From Cronobacter muytjensii ATCC 51329 (GTDB lineage: Bacteria > Pseudomonadota > Gammaproteobacteria > Enterobacterales > Enterobacteriaceae): 64,000 nt of DNA. This document shows, in pieces, positions 32,692 to 42,096 of the stretch. The stretch lies in contig NZ_CP012268.1 of assembly GCF_001277195.1 (NCBI RefSeq), positions 2,666,001 through 2,730,000 on the forward strand. Reading direction: 5' to 3'. The notes below the pieces were generated by a model. It saw only the letters and a list, made by a program, of their open reading frames with translations, had not been told where the DNA came from and ran no database searches. Every line of letters starts with the position of its first letter. Position 1 is the stretch's first letter. The position numbers were made by a program, and so were the translations under genes.

Positions 32692-33561
32692 TTACTTCAG
32701 AATGGTTTTCAGCGCGTCGCCGATGTCCGCCAGGCTGCGAACGGTTTTAACGCCTGCGGCTTCCAGCGCTGCGAATTTTTCATCCGCAGTGCCTTTGCCG
32801 CCCGCGATAATCGCGCCCGCGTGGCCCATACGCTTGCCTTTCGGCGCGGTGACGCCCGCGATGTAGCCTACCACCGGTTTGGTGACGTGATCTTTAATGT
32901 ACGCCGCCGCTTCTTCTTCCGCGCTACCGCCGATCTCGCCGATCATCACGATCGCTTCGGTCTGCGGATCTTCCTGGAACAGCTTCAGGATGTCGATGAA
33001 GTTAGAGCCCGGGATCGGATCGCCGCCGATGCCCACGCAGGTGGACTGGCCGAAGCCGTAATCGGTGGTCTGCTTAACCGCTTCATAGGTCAGGGTGCCG
33101 GAGCGGGAGACGATCCCCACACGGCCTGGCTGATGAATGTGGCCCGGCATGATGCCGATTTTGCACTCGCCTGGGGTGATAACGCCCGGGCAGTTCGGGC
33201 CAATCATGCGCACGCCCGCTTCATCCAGCTTCACTTTTACGGTCAGCATATCCAGCGTTGGAATGCCTTCAGTAATGGTGATGATGAGCTTAATGCCCGC
33301 GTCGATGGCTTCCAGAATGGAGTCTTTGCAGAACGGCGCCGGGACGTAGATAACAGACGCGGTCGCACCGGTCGCTTCTACCGCTTCACGCACGGTGTTG
33401 AACACCGGCAGGCCCAGATGCGTGGTGCCGCCTTTGCCCGGCGTAACGCCGCCGACCATCTGCGTACCGTAAGCAATAGCCTGTTCGGAGTGGAATGTCC
33501 CCTGGCTGCCGGTAAAGCCCTGGCAGATAACTTTGGTGTTTTTATCGATCAGAATGGACAT
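32692..33561 (-). CDS. sucD: Succinyl-CoA synthetase alpha subunit
   Basis: A 289-residue cytoplasmic enzyme subunit (E. coli 289). The N-terminal CoA-binding fold has GFTGSQGTFHSEQAI, and the phospho-His loop is GHAGAIIAGGKGTADEK with His near 247. With SucC it converts succinyl-CoA to succinate with ATP formation. It overlaps sucC by one base at 33561. Confidence 0.97.
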   Translation of the reverse strand: MSILIDKNTKVICQGFTGSQGTFHSEQAIAYGTQMVGGVTPGKGGTTHLGLPVFNTVREAVEATGATASVIYVPAPFCKDSILEAIDAGIKLIITITEGIPTLDMLTVKVKLDEAGVRMIGPNCPGVITPGECKIGIMPGHIHQPGRVGIVSRSGTLTYEAVKQTTDYGFGQSTCVGIGGDPIPGSNFIDILKLFQEDPQTEAIVMIGEIGGSAEEEAAAYIKDHVTKPVVGYIAGVTAPKGKRMGHAGAIIAGGKGTADEKFAALEAAGVKTVRSLADIGDALKTILK

Positions 33562-34727
33562 TATTTCCCCTCCACAGCAGCAACTACCTGCTGAGCTGCA
33601 TCCGTCAGACTTTTCGCTGCAATAATATTCAGGCCGCTGTCGGCCAGTTTCTTCGCGCCCAGCTCGGCATTGTTGCCTTCCAGACGCACCACAACCGGCA
33701 CGTTCACGCCGACTTCCGCCACCGCGCCGATGATGCCGTCGGCAATCAGGTCGCAGCGCACGATGCCGCCGAAGATGTTAACCAGAACGGCTTTCACTTT
33801 GTCGTCAGACAGAATGATTTTGAACGCTTCGGTTACGCGCTCTTTGGTCGCGCCGCCGCCAACGTCCAGGAAGTTCGCCGGCTCGCCGCCGTGCAGCTTC
33901 ACGATGTCCATGGTGCCCATCGCGAGGCCCGCGCCGTTCACCATGCAACCAATGTTGCCATCCAGCGCCACGTAGTTGAGTTCCCACTGCGCCGCCTGTG
34001 CTTCGCGCGGGTCTTCCTGAGACTGGTCGCGCATTTCACGCAGATCCGGCTGGCGGAACAGCGCGTTGCCGTCAGCGCCCAGTTTGCCGTCGAGACAGAT
34101 CAGATCGCCCTGAGAGGTGATAACCAGCGGGTTGATCTCGATAAGCGCCAGGTCGCGCTCCAGGAAAATGTTCGCGAGACCCATGAACACTTTGGTGAAC
34201 TGCTGGATCAGTTTCCCTTCGAGGCCCAGTTTAAAGGCCAGCTCGCGTCCCTGATACGGCATCGGGCCGGTCAGCGGATCGATAGAGACTTTGTGGATCA
34301 GATGCGGGGTTTCTTCCGCCACTTTTTCAATTTCCACGCCGCCCTCGGTGGAGGCCATAAACACCACGCGACGGGTGCCACGGTCAACCACTGCGCCGAG
34401 GTAGAGTTCTTTTGCGATATCGGTCGCAGCTTCCACCAGGATCTGGTTAACCGGCTGGCCGTTGGCGTCAGTTTGATAGGTCACCAGGCGTTTGCCCAGC
34501 CAGTGCTCGGCAAAGGCGCGAATCTCTTCTTTGCTCTTAACGACTTTTACACCGCCCGCTTTACCGCGGCCGCCCGCGTGAACCTGGCATTTCACCACCC
34601 ACGGGCCGGAGCCGATTTTAGAGGCGGCTTCTTCTGCTTCACGCGGGGTTGAGCAGGCATAACCCACTGGCGTCGGTAAGCCTGATCTGGCAAACAGCTG
34701 TTTCGCCTGATATTCGTGTAAGTTCAT
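33561..34727 (-). CDS. sucC: Succinyl-CoA synthetase beta subunit
   Basis: A 388-residue subunit (E. coli 388) with an N-terminal ATP-grasp domain that binds nucleotide (VVKCQVHAGGRGKAGGVKVV) and a C-terminal domain with GGIVRCDLIADGII at the interface to SucD. MNLHEYQAKQLFA is the family start. A 110-bp gap with a GGGCGG/CCGCCC hairpin separates it from sucB in the same operon. Confidence 0.97.
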   Translation of the reverse strand: MNLHEYQAKQLFARSGLPTPVGYACSTPREAEEAASKIGSGPWVVKCQVHAGGRGKAGGVKVVKSKEEIRAFAEHWLGKRLVTYQTDANGQPVNQILVEAATDIAKELYLGAVVDRGTRRVVFMASTEGGVEIEKVAEETPHLIHKVSIDPLTGPMPYQGRELAFKLGLEGKLIQQFTKVFMGLANIFLERDLALIEINPLVITSQGDLICLDGKLGADGNALFRQPDLREMRDQSQEDPREAQAAQWELNYVALDGNIGCMVNGAGLAMGTMDIVKLHGGEPANFLDVGGGATKERVTEAFKIILSDDKVKAVLVNIFGGIVRCDLIADGIIGAVAEVGVNVPVVVRLEGNNAELGAKKLADSGLNIIAAKSLTDAAQQVVAAVEGK

Positions 34728-34837
34728 CTCTTCAGTCCATCAAGAAAAAGCGCATTCACGCTCGGAGTTCGAAATTGCCGCGCCTCACGACGCGACCATA
34801 AACACTACCTGAGGGCGGACGAGCCGCCCTTCTGAAA

Positions 34838-36061
34838 CTACACGTCCAGCAGCAGACGAGTCGGATCTTCCAGCAACTCTTTAATGGTCACCAGGAAACC
34901 TACGGATTCACGGCCATCGATCAGGCGGTGATCGTAGGAGAGCGCCAGGTACATCATTGGCAGGATCTCAACCTTGCCATCCACCGCCATCGGGCGGTCT
35001 TTAATGGCGTGCATGCCCAGGATCGCGCTTTGCGGCGGGTTGATGATAGGCGTGGACATCAGCGAGCCGAAAACGCCGCCGTTGGTAATGGTAAAGTTAC
35101 CGCCGGTCAGATCTTCCACGGTCAGTTTGCCGTCGCGGCCTTTCACCGCCAGCTCTTTAATTTTCTTCTCAATGTCGGCCATGCCCAGCACGTCAACGTC
35201 ACGCAAGACCGGCGTGACCAGACCGCGCGGCGTGGAGACGGCCATGCTGACGTCGAAGTAGTTGTGATACACCACGTCGTCGCCATCGATAGACGCGTTT
35301 ACTTCCGGGAAGCGTTTCAGCGCTTCCACAACCGCTTTCACGTAGAAAGACATAAAGCCCAGACGGATGCCGTGACGTTTTTCGAAGGCGTCGCCGTACT
35401 GCTTACGCAGATCCATAATCGGCTTCATGTTCACTTCGTTGAACGTGGTCAGCATCGCGGTGGAGTTCTTCGCCTCCAGCAGACGCTCGGCGACGCGCTT
35501 ACGCAGACGGGTCATCGGTACGCGTTTTTCACTGCGGGAGCCGAGCTGCGGCGCGGCTGTCGCGCCAGCCTGTTCCGGCGCTTTCGCCGTATCGCTGCCG
35601 TTCGCTTTCGCCAGATGTTTTTCCACGTCTTCGCGGGTCAGACGGCCGCCAACGCCGGTGCCTTTGATGGCCGCCGCGTCGAGGTTATGCTCCGCGAGCA
35701 GACGGCGAATCGCCGGGCTCAGCGCGTCGTTATTTTGTTCTTCCAGAGACGCCTGCTGGCGCTGCGCCGGGGTAGACTCGTTCGCTTCCGGTTTGGCGCT
35801 GCTCTCTTTACCCGCGCTGTTGCCCTCTTTCAGACGGCCCAGGATCTGGCGAGAGGTCACGGTGCTGCCTTCGTCTTCCAGTACCGCATCCAGCACGCCG
35901 TCAGCCGACGCCGGTACTTCCAGTACCACTTTGTCAGTTTCGATTTCTACCAGCACTTCATCGCGTTTCACCGCGTCGCCCGGCTTTTTGTGCCAGGTGG
36001 CGACGGTTGCGTCAGCAACGGATTCAGGCAGGTCGGGAACAAGAATATCTACGCTACTCAT
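34838..36061 (-). CDS. sucB: Dihydrolipoyl succinyltransferase (E2 of 2-oxoglutarate dehydrogenase)
   Basis: A 407-residue protein (E. coli 405). The lipoyl domain has Lys44 in EIETDKVVLEVP. After a linker comes the E3-binding domain (SPAIRRLLAEHNLDAAAIKG, about 112-131). The catalytic core ends in LSYDHRLIDGRESV with the active His. It transfers succinyl groups to CoA in the TCA cycle complex. It follows sucA by 14 bp. Confidence 0.97.
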   Translation of the reverse strand: MSSVDILVPDLPESVADATVATWHKKPGDAVKRDEVLVEIETDKVVLEVPASADGVLDAVLEDEGSTVTSRQILGRLKEGNSAGKESSAKPEANESTPAQRQQASLEEQNNDALSPAIRRLLAEHNLDAAAIKGTGVGGRLTREDVEKHLAKANGSDTAKAPEQAGATAAPQLGSRSEKRVPMTRLRKRVAERLLEAKNSTAMLTTFNEVNMKPIMDLRKQYGDAFEKRHGIRLGFMSFYVKAVVEALKRFPEVNASIDGDDVVYHNYFDVSMAVSTPRGLVTPVLRDVDVLGMADIEKKIKELAVKGRDGKLTVEDLTGGNFTITNGGVFGSLMSTPIINPPQSAILGMHAIKDRPMAVDGKVEILPMMYLALSYDHRLIDGRESVGFLVTIKELLEDPTRLLLDV

Positions 36062-36075
36062 TATTTATCCTTTAA

Positions 36076-38883
36076 TTAATTGACGTTCAGCGCGTCATTA
36101 ACCAGATCTTGTTGCTGTTTCTGGTGAACGGACATATACCCTACCGCAGGCGAGGCGGAGGCCGGGCGGCCTGCATAACGTAATGCAGAGCCAAACGGAA
36201 TCACTTCACGGAAGTTGTGCTGGCTGCAATACCAGGCGCCCTGGTTAAGCGGCTCTTCCTGGCACCAGACGAAATCATGCACGTGCGCGAACGGCTTCAG
36301 CGCTTCCTGCAACGCGTGGTGCGGGAACGGATAGAGCTGTTCGACACGGATAATCGCCACATCCTTCTGATCATTCTTACGACGCTGCTCCAGCAGGTCG
36401 TAATAAACCTTACCAGAACAGAGCACGACGCGTTTCACGCCTTGCGGATCGATCTCATCGATTTCGCCGATAGCAGGCTGGAATGCGCCGTTCGCCAGTT
36501 CATCCAGCGTGGAGACCGCCAGCGGGTGGCGCAACAGTGATTTCGGCGACATCACGATAAGCGGACGACGCATACCGCGCAGCGCCTGACGACGCAGCAT
36601 GTGGTAAACCTGCGCCGGCGTCGACGGCACGCATACCTGCATGTTCTGCTCAGCGCAGAGTTGCAGATAACGCTCCAGACGCGCGGAAGAGTGTTCCGGG
36701 CCCTGGCCTTCGTAACCGTGCGGCAGAAGCATCACCAGGCCGCACATACGGCCCCACTTCTGCTCGCCGGAGCTGATGAACTGGTCGATAACCACCTGCG
36801 CGCCGTTGGCGAAGTCGCCAAACTGCGCTTCCCAGATGGTCAGGGTGCGCGGCTCTGCGGTCGCGTAGCCATACTCAAACGCCAGCACCGCTTCTTCAGA
36901 GAGTACAGAGTCCCAGACTTTGAACGGGCCCTGGCCATTATGGATGTGCTGTAGCGGTACCCAGGTCGAACCGTTGGCCTGGTTATGCACCACCGCGTGA
37001 CGATGGAAGAAAGTACCGCGGCCGGAGTCTTCGCCGGACAGACGCACCGGAATGCCTTCATCGACCAGCGTCGCGTAGGCCAGCGTTTCCGCGCCGCCCC
37101 AGTCAAACGGTTTTTCGCCGTTCGCCATCAGCTGACGGTCGCCGTAGATTTTCGCCACGCGCGACTGCATCTCAATGCCTTCCGGCACGGTGCTGATGCG
37201 CTTCGCCAGCTCCTGCAGACGCTTCATCTCCACTTTATTCGGGTAGCTTTCGTCCCACTCGTGATTGAGGTACGGCGACCAGGTAAAGGAGTGCATATTC
37301 ATTGGACGCCACTCTTTCACCACGCACTCGCCGGCATCCAGCGCGTCGCGGTAGAGATTGACCATTTCGGTCGCGTCTTCAAGCTTCGCCACACCTTCCT
37401 GCTCCAGCTTGTCAGCGTAGAGTTTGCGCGGTGTCGGGTGCTTTTTGATTTTCTGGTACATCAGCGGCTGGGTTGCGCTCGGCTCGTCGGCTTCGTTATG
37501 GCCGTGACGGCGGTAGCACACCAGGTCAATGAACACGTCGCGTTTAAAGGTGTTACGGAAATCGAGCGCCAGGCGGGTCACAAACGCCACGGCTTCCGGA
37601 TCGTCCGCATTGACGTGGAAAATCGGCGCCATCACCATTTTGCCGATGTCGGTGCAGTACGGGGTGGAGCGGGCGTCAAGCGGGTTGGACGTCGTAAAGC
37701 CTACCTGGTTGTTGATAACGATACGAACCGTACCGCCCACTTCGTAGCCGCGCGCTTTCGACATGTTCAGGGTTTCCTGCACCACGCCCTGCCCTGCAAC
37801 GGCCGCGTCGCCGTGAATGGTGATCGGCAGCACTTTGTTGCTGCTCGGCTCATCCAGGCGGTCGAGACGCGCGCGCACAGAGCCCATCACCACCGGGCTG
37901 ACAATCTCCAGGTGCGACGGGTTAAACGCCAGCGCCAGGTGAACCAGGCCGCCTTCGGTTTCGATATCGGACGAGAAGCCCATATGGTATTTCACGTCGC
38001 CGGTGCCGAGATGCTCTTTATGCTTGCCGGCGAATTCGTCGAACAGATCCTGCGGCTTTTTACCGAGCACGTTAATCAGGACGTTAAGACGACCGCGGTG
38101 CGCCATACCCAGCACCACTTCGCGCGTGCCGCTTTTACCGGCGTGGCGAATCATCTCTTTAAGCATCGGGATTAACGCATCGCCGCCTTCCAGCGAGAAA
38201 CGTTTCGCGCCGGGGAATTTAGCGCCCAGATAGCGCTCCAGACCTTCTGCTGCGGTCAGTTCGCTTAAGAAGCGTTTTTTCTCGTCCGCGCTAAAGCCCG
38301 CGTGGCCCGCGACAGATTCAATACGCTGCTGGATCCAGCGTTTCTCTTCAGTCGAGGTGATATGCATGTATTCCGCGCCGATGGAGCCGCAGTAAGTCTG
38401 CTTAAGCGCCTCGATGAGATCGCCGAGCTTCATGGTCTCTTTGCCGAGCGCAAAAGAGCCTACGTTAAAGGTTTCCTGGAAATCGGCTTCGGTCAGATCG
38501 TGGAACGCAGGGTCCAGATCCGCGACGCGCTCCTGCTGCCACAGCCCAAGCGGATCAAGATTCGCGTGCTGGTGGCCACGGAAGCGATAGGCGTTAATAA
38601 GCTGCAGGACTTTAACCTGCTTCGCATTCGTGTCAGGGTCGGAAATCGAGGAAGAGTAACGTGAGGCATCCTTCGCCAGACGACGGAAATAATCACGCGT
38701 TTTTGAATGGAATTGATCCGGTTTCGCGCCGGTGCCAGGCAGTTGCTGGAACATAGAGCGCCAGTGGGCGTCCACTGAATCAGGATCGGTTAAGAAGTCT
38801 TCATAGAGCTGTTCTATCCAGCTCTGGTTAGAGCCAGAGAGGTAAGAAGAGTCCAGCCAGGCTTTCATTGCGCCGTTCTGCAT
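36076..38883 (-). CDS. sucA: 2-oxoglutarate dehydrogenase E1 component
   Basis: A 935-residue thiamine diphosphate enzyme (E. coli 933). It decarboxylates 2-oxoglutarate and passes the succinyl group to SucB. Signatures include MKAWLDSSYLSGSNQSWIEQ near the start, MAHRGRLNVL with the active-site His region, VRIVINNQVGFTTSNP, and RLSGEDSGRGTFFHRHAV. The ATG at 38883 (MQNGAMKAWL) fits the family. Upstream is a 366-bp gap with ERIC and REP elements separating it from sdhB. Confidence 0.97.
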   Translation of the reverse strand: MQNGAMKAWLDSSYLSGSNQSWIEQLYEDFLTDPDSVDAHWRSMFQQLPGTGAKPDQFHSKTRDYFRRLAKDASRYSSSISDPDTNAKQVKVLQLINAYRFRGHQHANLDPLGLWQQERVADLDPAFHDLTEADFQETFNVGSFALGKETMKLGDLIEALKQTYCGSIGAEYMHITSTEEKRWIQQRIESVAGHAGFSADEKKRFLSELTAAEGLERYLGAKFPGAKRFSLEGGDALIPMLKEMIRHAGKSGTREVVLGMAHRGRLNVLINVLGKKPQDLFDEFAGKHKEHLGTGDVKYHMGFSSDIETEGGLVHLALAFNPSHLEIVSPVVMGSVRARLDRLDEPSSNKVLPITIHGDAAVAGQGVVQETLNMSKARGYEVGGTVRIVINNQVGFTTSNPLDARSTPYCTDIGKMVMAPIFHVNADDPEAVAFVTRLALDFRNTFKRDVFIDLVCYRRHGHNEADEPSATQPLMYQKIKKHPTPRKLYADKLEQEGVAKLEDATEMVNLYRDALDAGECVVKEWRPMNMHSFTWSPYLNHEWDESYPNKVEMKRLQELAKRISTVPEGIEMQSRVAKIYGDRQLMANGEKPFDWGGAETLAYATLVDEGIPVRLSGEDSGRGTFFHRHAVVHNQANGSTWVPLQHIHNGQGPFKVWDSVLSEEAVLAFEYGYATAEPRTLTIWEAQFGDFANGAQVVIDQFISSGEQKWGRMCGLVMLLPHGYEGQGPEHSSARLERYLQLCAEQNMQVCVPSTPAQVYHMLRRQALRGMRRPLIVMSPKSLLRHPLAVSTLDELANGAFQPAIGEIDEIDPQGVKRVVLCSGKVYYDLLEQRRKNDQKDVAIIRVEQLYPFPHHALQEALKPFAHVHDFVWCQEEPLNQGAWYCSQHNFREVIPFGSALRYAGRPASASPAVGYMSVHQKQQQDLVNDALNVN

Positions 38884-38927
38884 CGTGATCCCTTAAGCAT
38901 GTCTGCTTATTTCGCCGTAGAAACTAC

Positions 38928-38947
38928 CACGTACAGTGTTGTACGTG
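38928..38947. other. Perfect palindrome upstream of sucA
   Basis: CACGTACA-GTGT-TGTACGTG, an 8-bp perfect inverted repeat with a 4-base loop, 45 bp before sucA. It could be an RNA hairpin in the sdhB-sucA junction or a regulator site; I do not recognise it. Confidence 0.5.
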
Positions 38948-38990
38948 CCGGGGTTCACCTGCGAGCTCTTGTTTAGTGCGGGCCCGCGAA

Positions 38991-39163
38991 GGAACCTTTA
39001 AAAACAGCCCGTAACTCTCGCTTTTCTGGCTGCGACGGCGTTGCGTCTTTCTCTCACTCCAGTCACATAGGTCACTATGCTCCTGGGGACTCGTTCAGCC
39101 GCGCCTTGTCTCGCTCAGAAAATCTCGGTTACCTATTCTCTGTGGCAGTTTTTAAAGGTTTCC
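38991..39163. repeat. ERIC (IRU) element in the sdhB-sucA gap
   Basis: A 173-bp element with inverted ends (GGAACCTTTAAAAACAGC at 38991 and CAGTTTTTAAAGGTTTCC ending at 39163). Its middle, CTCACTCCAGTCACATAG then CTATGCTCCTGGGGA, matches the ERIC core (AAGTAAGTGACTGGGGTGAG and CTCCTGGGGATTC). ERICs are non-coding mobile-type repeats of enterobacteria. This one would be transcribed if sdh and suc are read as one message. Confidence 0.85.
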
Positions 39164-39170
39164 TGCTTTT

Positions 39171-39232
39171 CCCTCTCCCCTCAGGGAGAGGGATATTTCT
39201 TTCCAGGGCGGGTAAGCGTATGCGCACCCGCC
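39171..39232. repeat. Hairpin and REP-type repeat after sdhB
   Basis: A hairpin CCCTCTCC/GGAGAGGG (39171-39192) is followed by a REP-like palindrome GGCGGGTAAGCG-TATG-CGCACCCGCC (39207-39232). Such units protect upstream mRNA from 3' decay, here on sdhB. Confidence 0.7.
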
Positions 39233-39249
39233 ACTACCACAACGCTTGC

Positions 39250-39966
39250 TTACGCGCTGCGCTGCAACAGCATCGACTTAATATGACCGATGGCGCGCGT
39301 CGGGTTTAACCCCTTCGGACAGACGCTCACGCAGTTCATGATGCTGTGGCAACGGAACACGCTGAACGCGTCGCTCAGGCCGTCCAGGCGTTCGTTGGTT
39401 TCGGTATCGCGGCTGTCGATAAGGAAGCGATACGCGGCCAACAGCCCTGCCGGACCAATAAATTTATCCGGGTTCCACCAGAACGACGGGCACGACGTGG
39501 AGCAGCAGGCGCACAGAATGCACTCATACAGCCCGTCGAGCTTCTCGCGCTGTTCCGGCATCTGCAAGTGTTCGCGTGCCGGCGGATTGTGTCCATTATT
39601 CAACAAGTAAGGTTTAATCTTCTCATATTGGGCATAGAACTGCCCCATGTCCACTACGAGGTCGCGGATAACCGGCAGACCAGGCAGCGGACGGATAACG
39701 ATTTTCTGCTTACCCGCACCTAAATTAGACACCGGTGTAATACAGGCGAGGCCGTTTTTACCGTTCATGTTCAGGCCGTCGGAGCCGCACACGCCTTCGC
39801 GGCAGGAGCGGCGGAAAGAGAGGCTCGGGTCCTTCTCTTTCAGCAGCATCAGGGCGTCGAGCAGCATCATGTCACGCCCTTCTTCCTGCTCCAGGGTGTA
39901 ATCCTGCATGCGCGGCGCGTCGTCGACATCCGGGTTATAGCGATAAATGGAAAACTCGAGTTTCAT
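39250..39966 (-). CDS. sdhB: Succinate dehydrogenase iron-sulfur subunit
   Basis: A 238-residue peripheral membrane subunit (E. coli 238) with three clusters. The [2Fe-2S] site is in SCREGVCGSDGLNMNGKNGLAC, the [4Fe-4S] in CILCACCSTSCPS, and the [3Fe-4S] in CHSIMNCVSVCPKGLNP. It passes electrons from SdhA to ubiquinone in complex II. Start ATG at 39966, chosen over the preceding GTG. Confidence 0.97.
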   Translation of the reverse strand: MKLEFSIYRYNPDVDDAPRMQDYTLEQEEGRDMMLLDALMLLKEKDPSLSFRRSCREGVCGSDGLNMNGKNGLACITPVSNLGAGKQKIVIRPLPGLPVIRDLVVDMGQFYAQYEKIKPYLLNNGHNPPAREHLQMPEQREKLDGLYECILCACCSTSCPSFWWNPDKFIGPAGLLAAYRFLIDSRDTETNERLDGLSDAFSVFRCHSIMNCVSVCPKGLNPTRAIGHIKSMLLQRSA

Positions 39967-39981
39967 CACATTGCTCCGCTC

Positions 39982-41748
39982 TTAATAAGTACGCACTTTC
40001 GGCGGGAAAGCTGGACGCAGCTTCGGCTGCATATTCACTTCGCGACGCGTCATGCTCTCTGTTTGCGGCAAATAGAGGCTGTGGCACAGCCAGTTTTCGT
40101 CGTCGCGGTCCGGGAAGTCGAAGCGGCTATGCGCGCCGCGGCTCTCGGTACGGAAGTTCGCCGATACGGCGGTGGCGTAAGCGGTTTCCATCAGGTTATC
40201 CAGCTCCAGGCACTCGACGCGCTGGGTGTTGAACTCGCTGGAGGTATCGTCCAGACGGGCGTTTTTCAGGCGCTCGCGGATCACTTTCAGTTGCTCAAGC
40301 CCTTTGGCCATCGCGTCGCCTTCGCGGAATACCGAGAAGTTGTGCTGCATACATTCCTGCAGCGCTTTGCGGATCGCCACCGGGTCTTCGCCGTCGCGGT
40401 TGTTGTTCCAGCGGTTGAGGCGCTCCAGCGAGAACTCCACATCGGAGTCGCTGGCGTCGCGAAGCTGGCCCTGCTCGGCGATAGATTCCTGAAGATGCAG
40501 ACCCGCCGCGCGGCCGAAGACCACCAGGTCAAGCAGCGAGTTGCCGCCCAGACGGTTGGCGCCGTGCACCGATACGCAGGCGATTTCACCCACCGCGAAC
40601 AGGCCCGGGATCACCACATCTTCGCCCTTCTCGTTCACGGTCAGCGCCTGGCCGGTCACTTTGGTCGGAATGCCGCCCATCATATAGTGGCAGGTCGGGA
40701 TTACCGGGATCGGCTCTTTCACCGGGTCGACGTGCGCGAAAGTGCGGGAGAGTTCCAGAATGCCCGGCAGACGGGATTCCAGAACGTCTTTGCCCAGATG
40801 GTCGAGCTTAAGCTTGGCGTGCGGGCCCCACGGACCATCGCAGCCGCGGCCTTCGCGGATTTCGATCATGATGGAGCGTGCCACCACGTCGCGACCCGCC
40901 AGATCTTTGGCGTTCGGCGCGTAACGCTCCATGAAGCGCTCGCCGTGTTTGTTCAGCAGGTAGCCGCCTTCGCCGCGGCAGCCTTCGGTGACCAGCACGC
41001 CCGCGCCGGCGATGCCGGTCGGGTGGAACTGCCACATTTCCATATCCTGCACCGGTACGCCTGCGCGCAGCGCCATACCGACACCGTCGCCGGTATTAAT
41101 GTGGGCATTGGTGGTGGACTGGTAAATACGGCCTGCGCCGCCGGTCGCCAGCACGGTCGCGCGGGCTTTGAAGTACACCACTTCGCCGGTTTCGATGCAC
41201 AGCGCGGTACAGCCCACCACCGCGCCATCCTGGTTTTTCACCAGATCCAGCGCATACCACTCGGAGAAAATCGTGGTGTGGTTTTTGAGGTTCTGCTGAT
41301 ACAGCGTGTGCAGCAGCGCGTGACCGGTACGGTCCGCCGCCGCTGCGGTGCGCGCCGCCTGCTCGCCGCCGAAGTTTTTCGACTGGCCGCCGAACGGGCG
41401 CTGGTAGATGCGGCCATCGTCCAGACGGGAGAACGGCAGCCCCATGTGCTCAAGCTCCAGAATCGCTTCCGGGCCGGTTTTACACATATATTCAATCGCG
41501 TCCTGGTCGCCGATATAGTCGGAACCTTTTACCGTGTCATACATGTGCCATTCCCAGTTGTCTTCATGGGAATTGCCAAGCGCAACGGTAATACCGCCCT
41601 GGGCGGAAACGGTGTGAGAACGGGTCGGGAACACTTTGGAGAGCAGCGCGCATGTCTGGCCGCTCTGGGAAATCTGCAGCGCCGCGCGCATACCTGCGCC
41701 GCCTGCGCCAATAACAACGGCATCAAATTCTCTGACTGGCAAATTCAT
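39982..41748 (-). CDS. sdhA: Succinate dehydrogenase flavoprotein subunit
   Basis: A 588-residue subunit (E. coli 588) that oxidises succinate to fumarate with covalent FAD. VIGAGGAGMRAALQ (about 12-25) binds FAD, RSHTVSAQGGI contains the flavinylated His45, and TCHYMMGGIPT and the active Arg in the helical domain follow. It lies 15 bp before sdhB and directly after sdhD. Confidence 0.97.
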   Translation of the reverse strand: MNLPVREFDAVVIGAGGAGMRAALQISQSGQTCALLSKVFPTRSHTVSAQGGITVALGNSHEDNWEWHMYDTVKGSDYIGDQDAIEYMCKTGPEAILELEHMGLPFSRLDDGRIYQRPFGGQSKNFGGEQAARTAAAADRTGHALLHTLYQQNLKNHTTIFSEWYALDLVKNQDGAVVGCTALCIETGEVVYFKARATVLATGGAGRIYQSTTNAHINTGDGVGMALRAGVPVQDMEMWQFHPTGIAGAGVLVTEGCRGEGGYLLNKHGERFMERYAPNAKDLAGRDVVARSIMIEIREGRGCDGPWGPHAKLKLDHLGKDVLESRLPGILELSRTFAHVDPVKEPIPVIPTCHYMMGGIPTKVTGQALTVNEKGEDVVIPGLFAVGEIACVSVHGANRLGGNSLLDLVVFGRAAGLHLQESIAEQGQLRDASDSDVEFSLERLNRWNNNRDGEDPVAIRKALQECMQHNFSVFREGDAMAKGLEQLKVIRERLKNARLDDTSSEFNTQRVECLELDNLMETAYATAVSANFRTESRGAHSRFDFPDRDDENWLCHSLYLPQTESMTRREVNMQPKLRPAFPPKVRTY

Positions 41749-42096
41749 TTACACACCCCACACCACAACAAATCCATAAATCACGTAAACCACCAGGGCG
41801 ACGACAATCGCCAGCTGTAAAAAGAGGCGCAGCGCCAGATGTTTTACGTAGTCGGTCAGCACCTGCCACATCCCAATCCACGTATGGACCAGAATCGAAA
41901 CCAGCGTTAGCAGGGTGAACACTTTCGTGAAGGTGGAGGAGAAGAAACCTGTCCAGACTTCATACGTCAGGTCGCCGTTCATCGCGAAGAAGCCAATCAT
42001 ATAAATGATATAGAGCGTCATGACGATGGAGGTGGCGCGAACGAGGATGAAGTCATGTACGCCGTTGCGTCCTAATGCGGAGGCGTTGCTTACCAT
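41749..42096 (-). CDS. sdhD: Succinate dehydrogenase membrane anchor SdhD
   Basis: A 115-residue inner-membrane anchor with three helices (E. coli 115). It binds haem b with His in LTLVSILVHTWIGMWQV and has the quinone-site Asp and Tyr in VHTWIGMWQVLTDYVKH. It overlaps sdhC by 7 bp. Confidence 0.97.
   Translation of the reverse strand: MVSNASALGRNGVHDFILVRATSIVMTLYIIYMIGFFAMNGDLTYEVWTGFFSSTFTKVFTLLTLVSILVHTWIGMWQVLTDYVKHLALRLFLQLAIVVALVVYVIYGFVVVWGV

Noticed and set aside
32692..33594. Long plus-strand frame opposite sucD
   Set aside because: Antisense shadow of sucD, kept open by high GC at third positions.
40063..41820. A 585-codon plus-strand frame opposite sdhA
   Set aside because: It is the antisense shadow of sdhA, whose sense product is well recognised; the antisense product is His/Arg-rich with no family motif.
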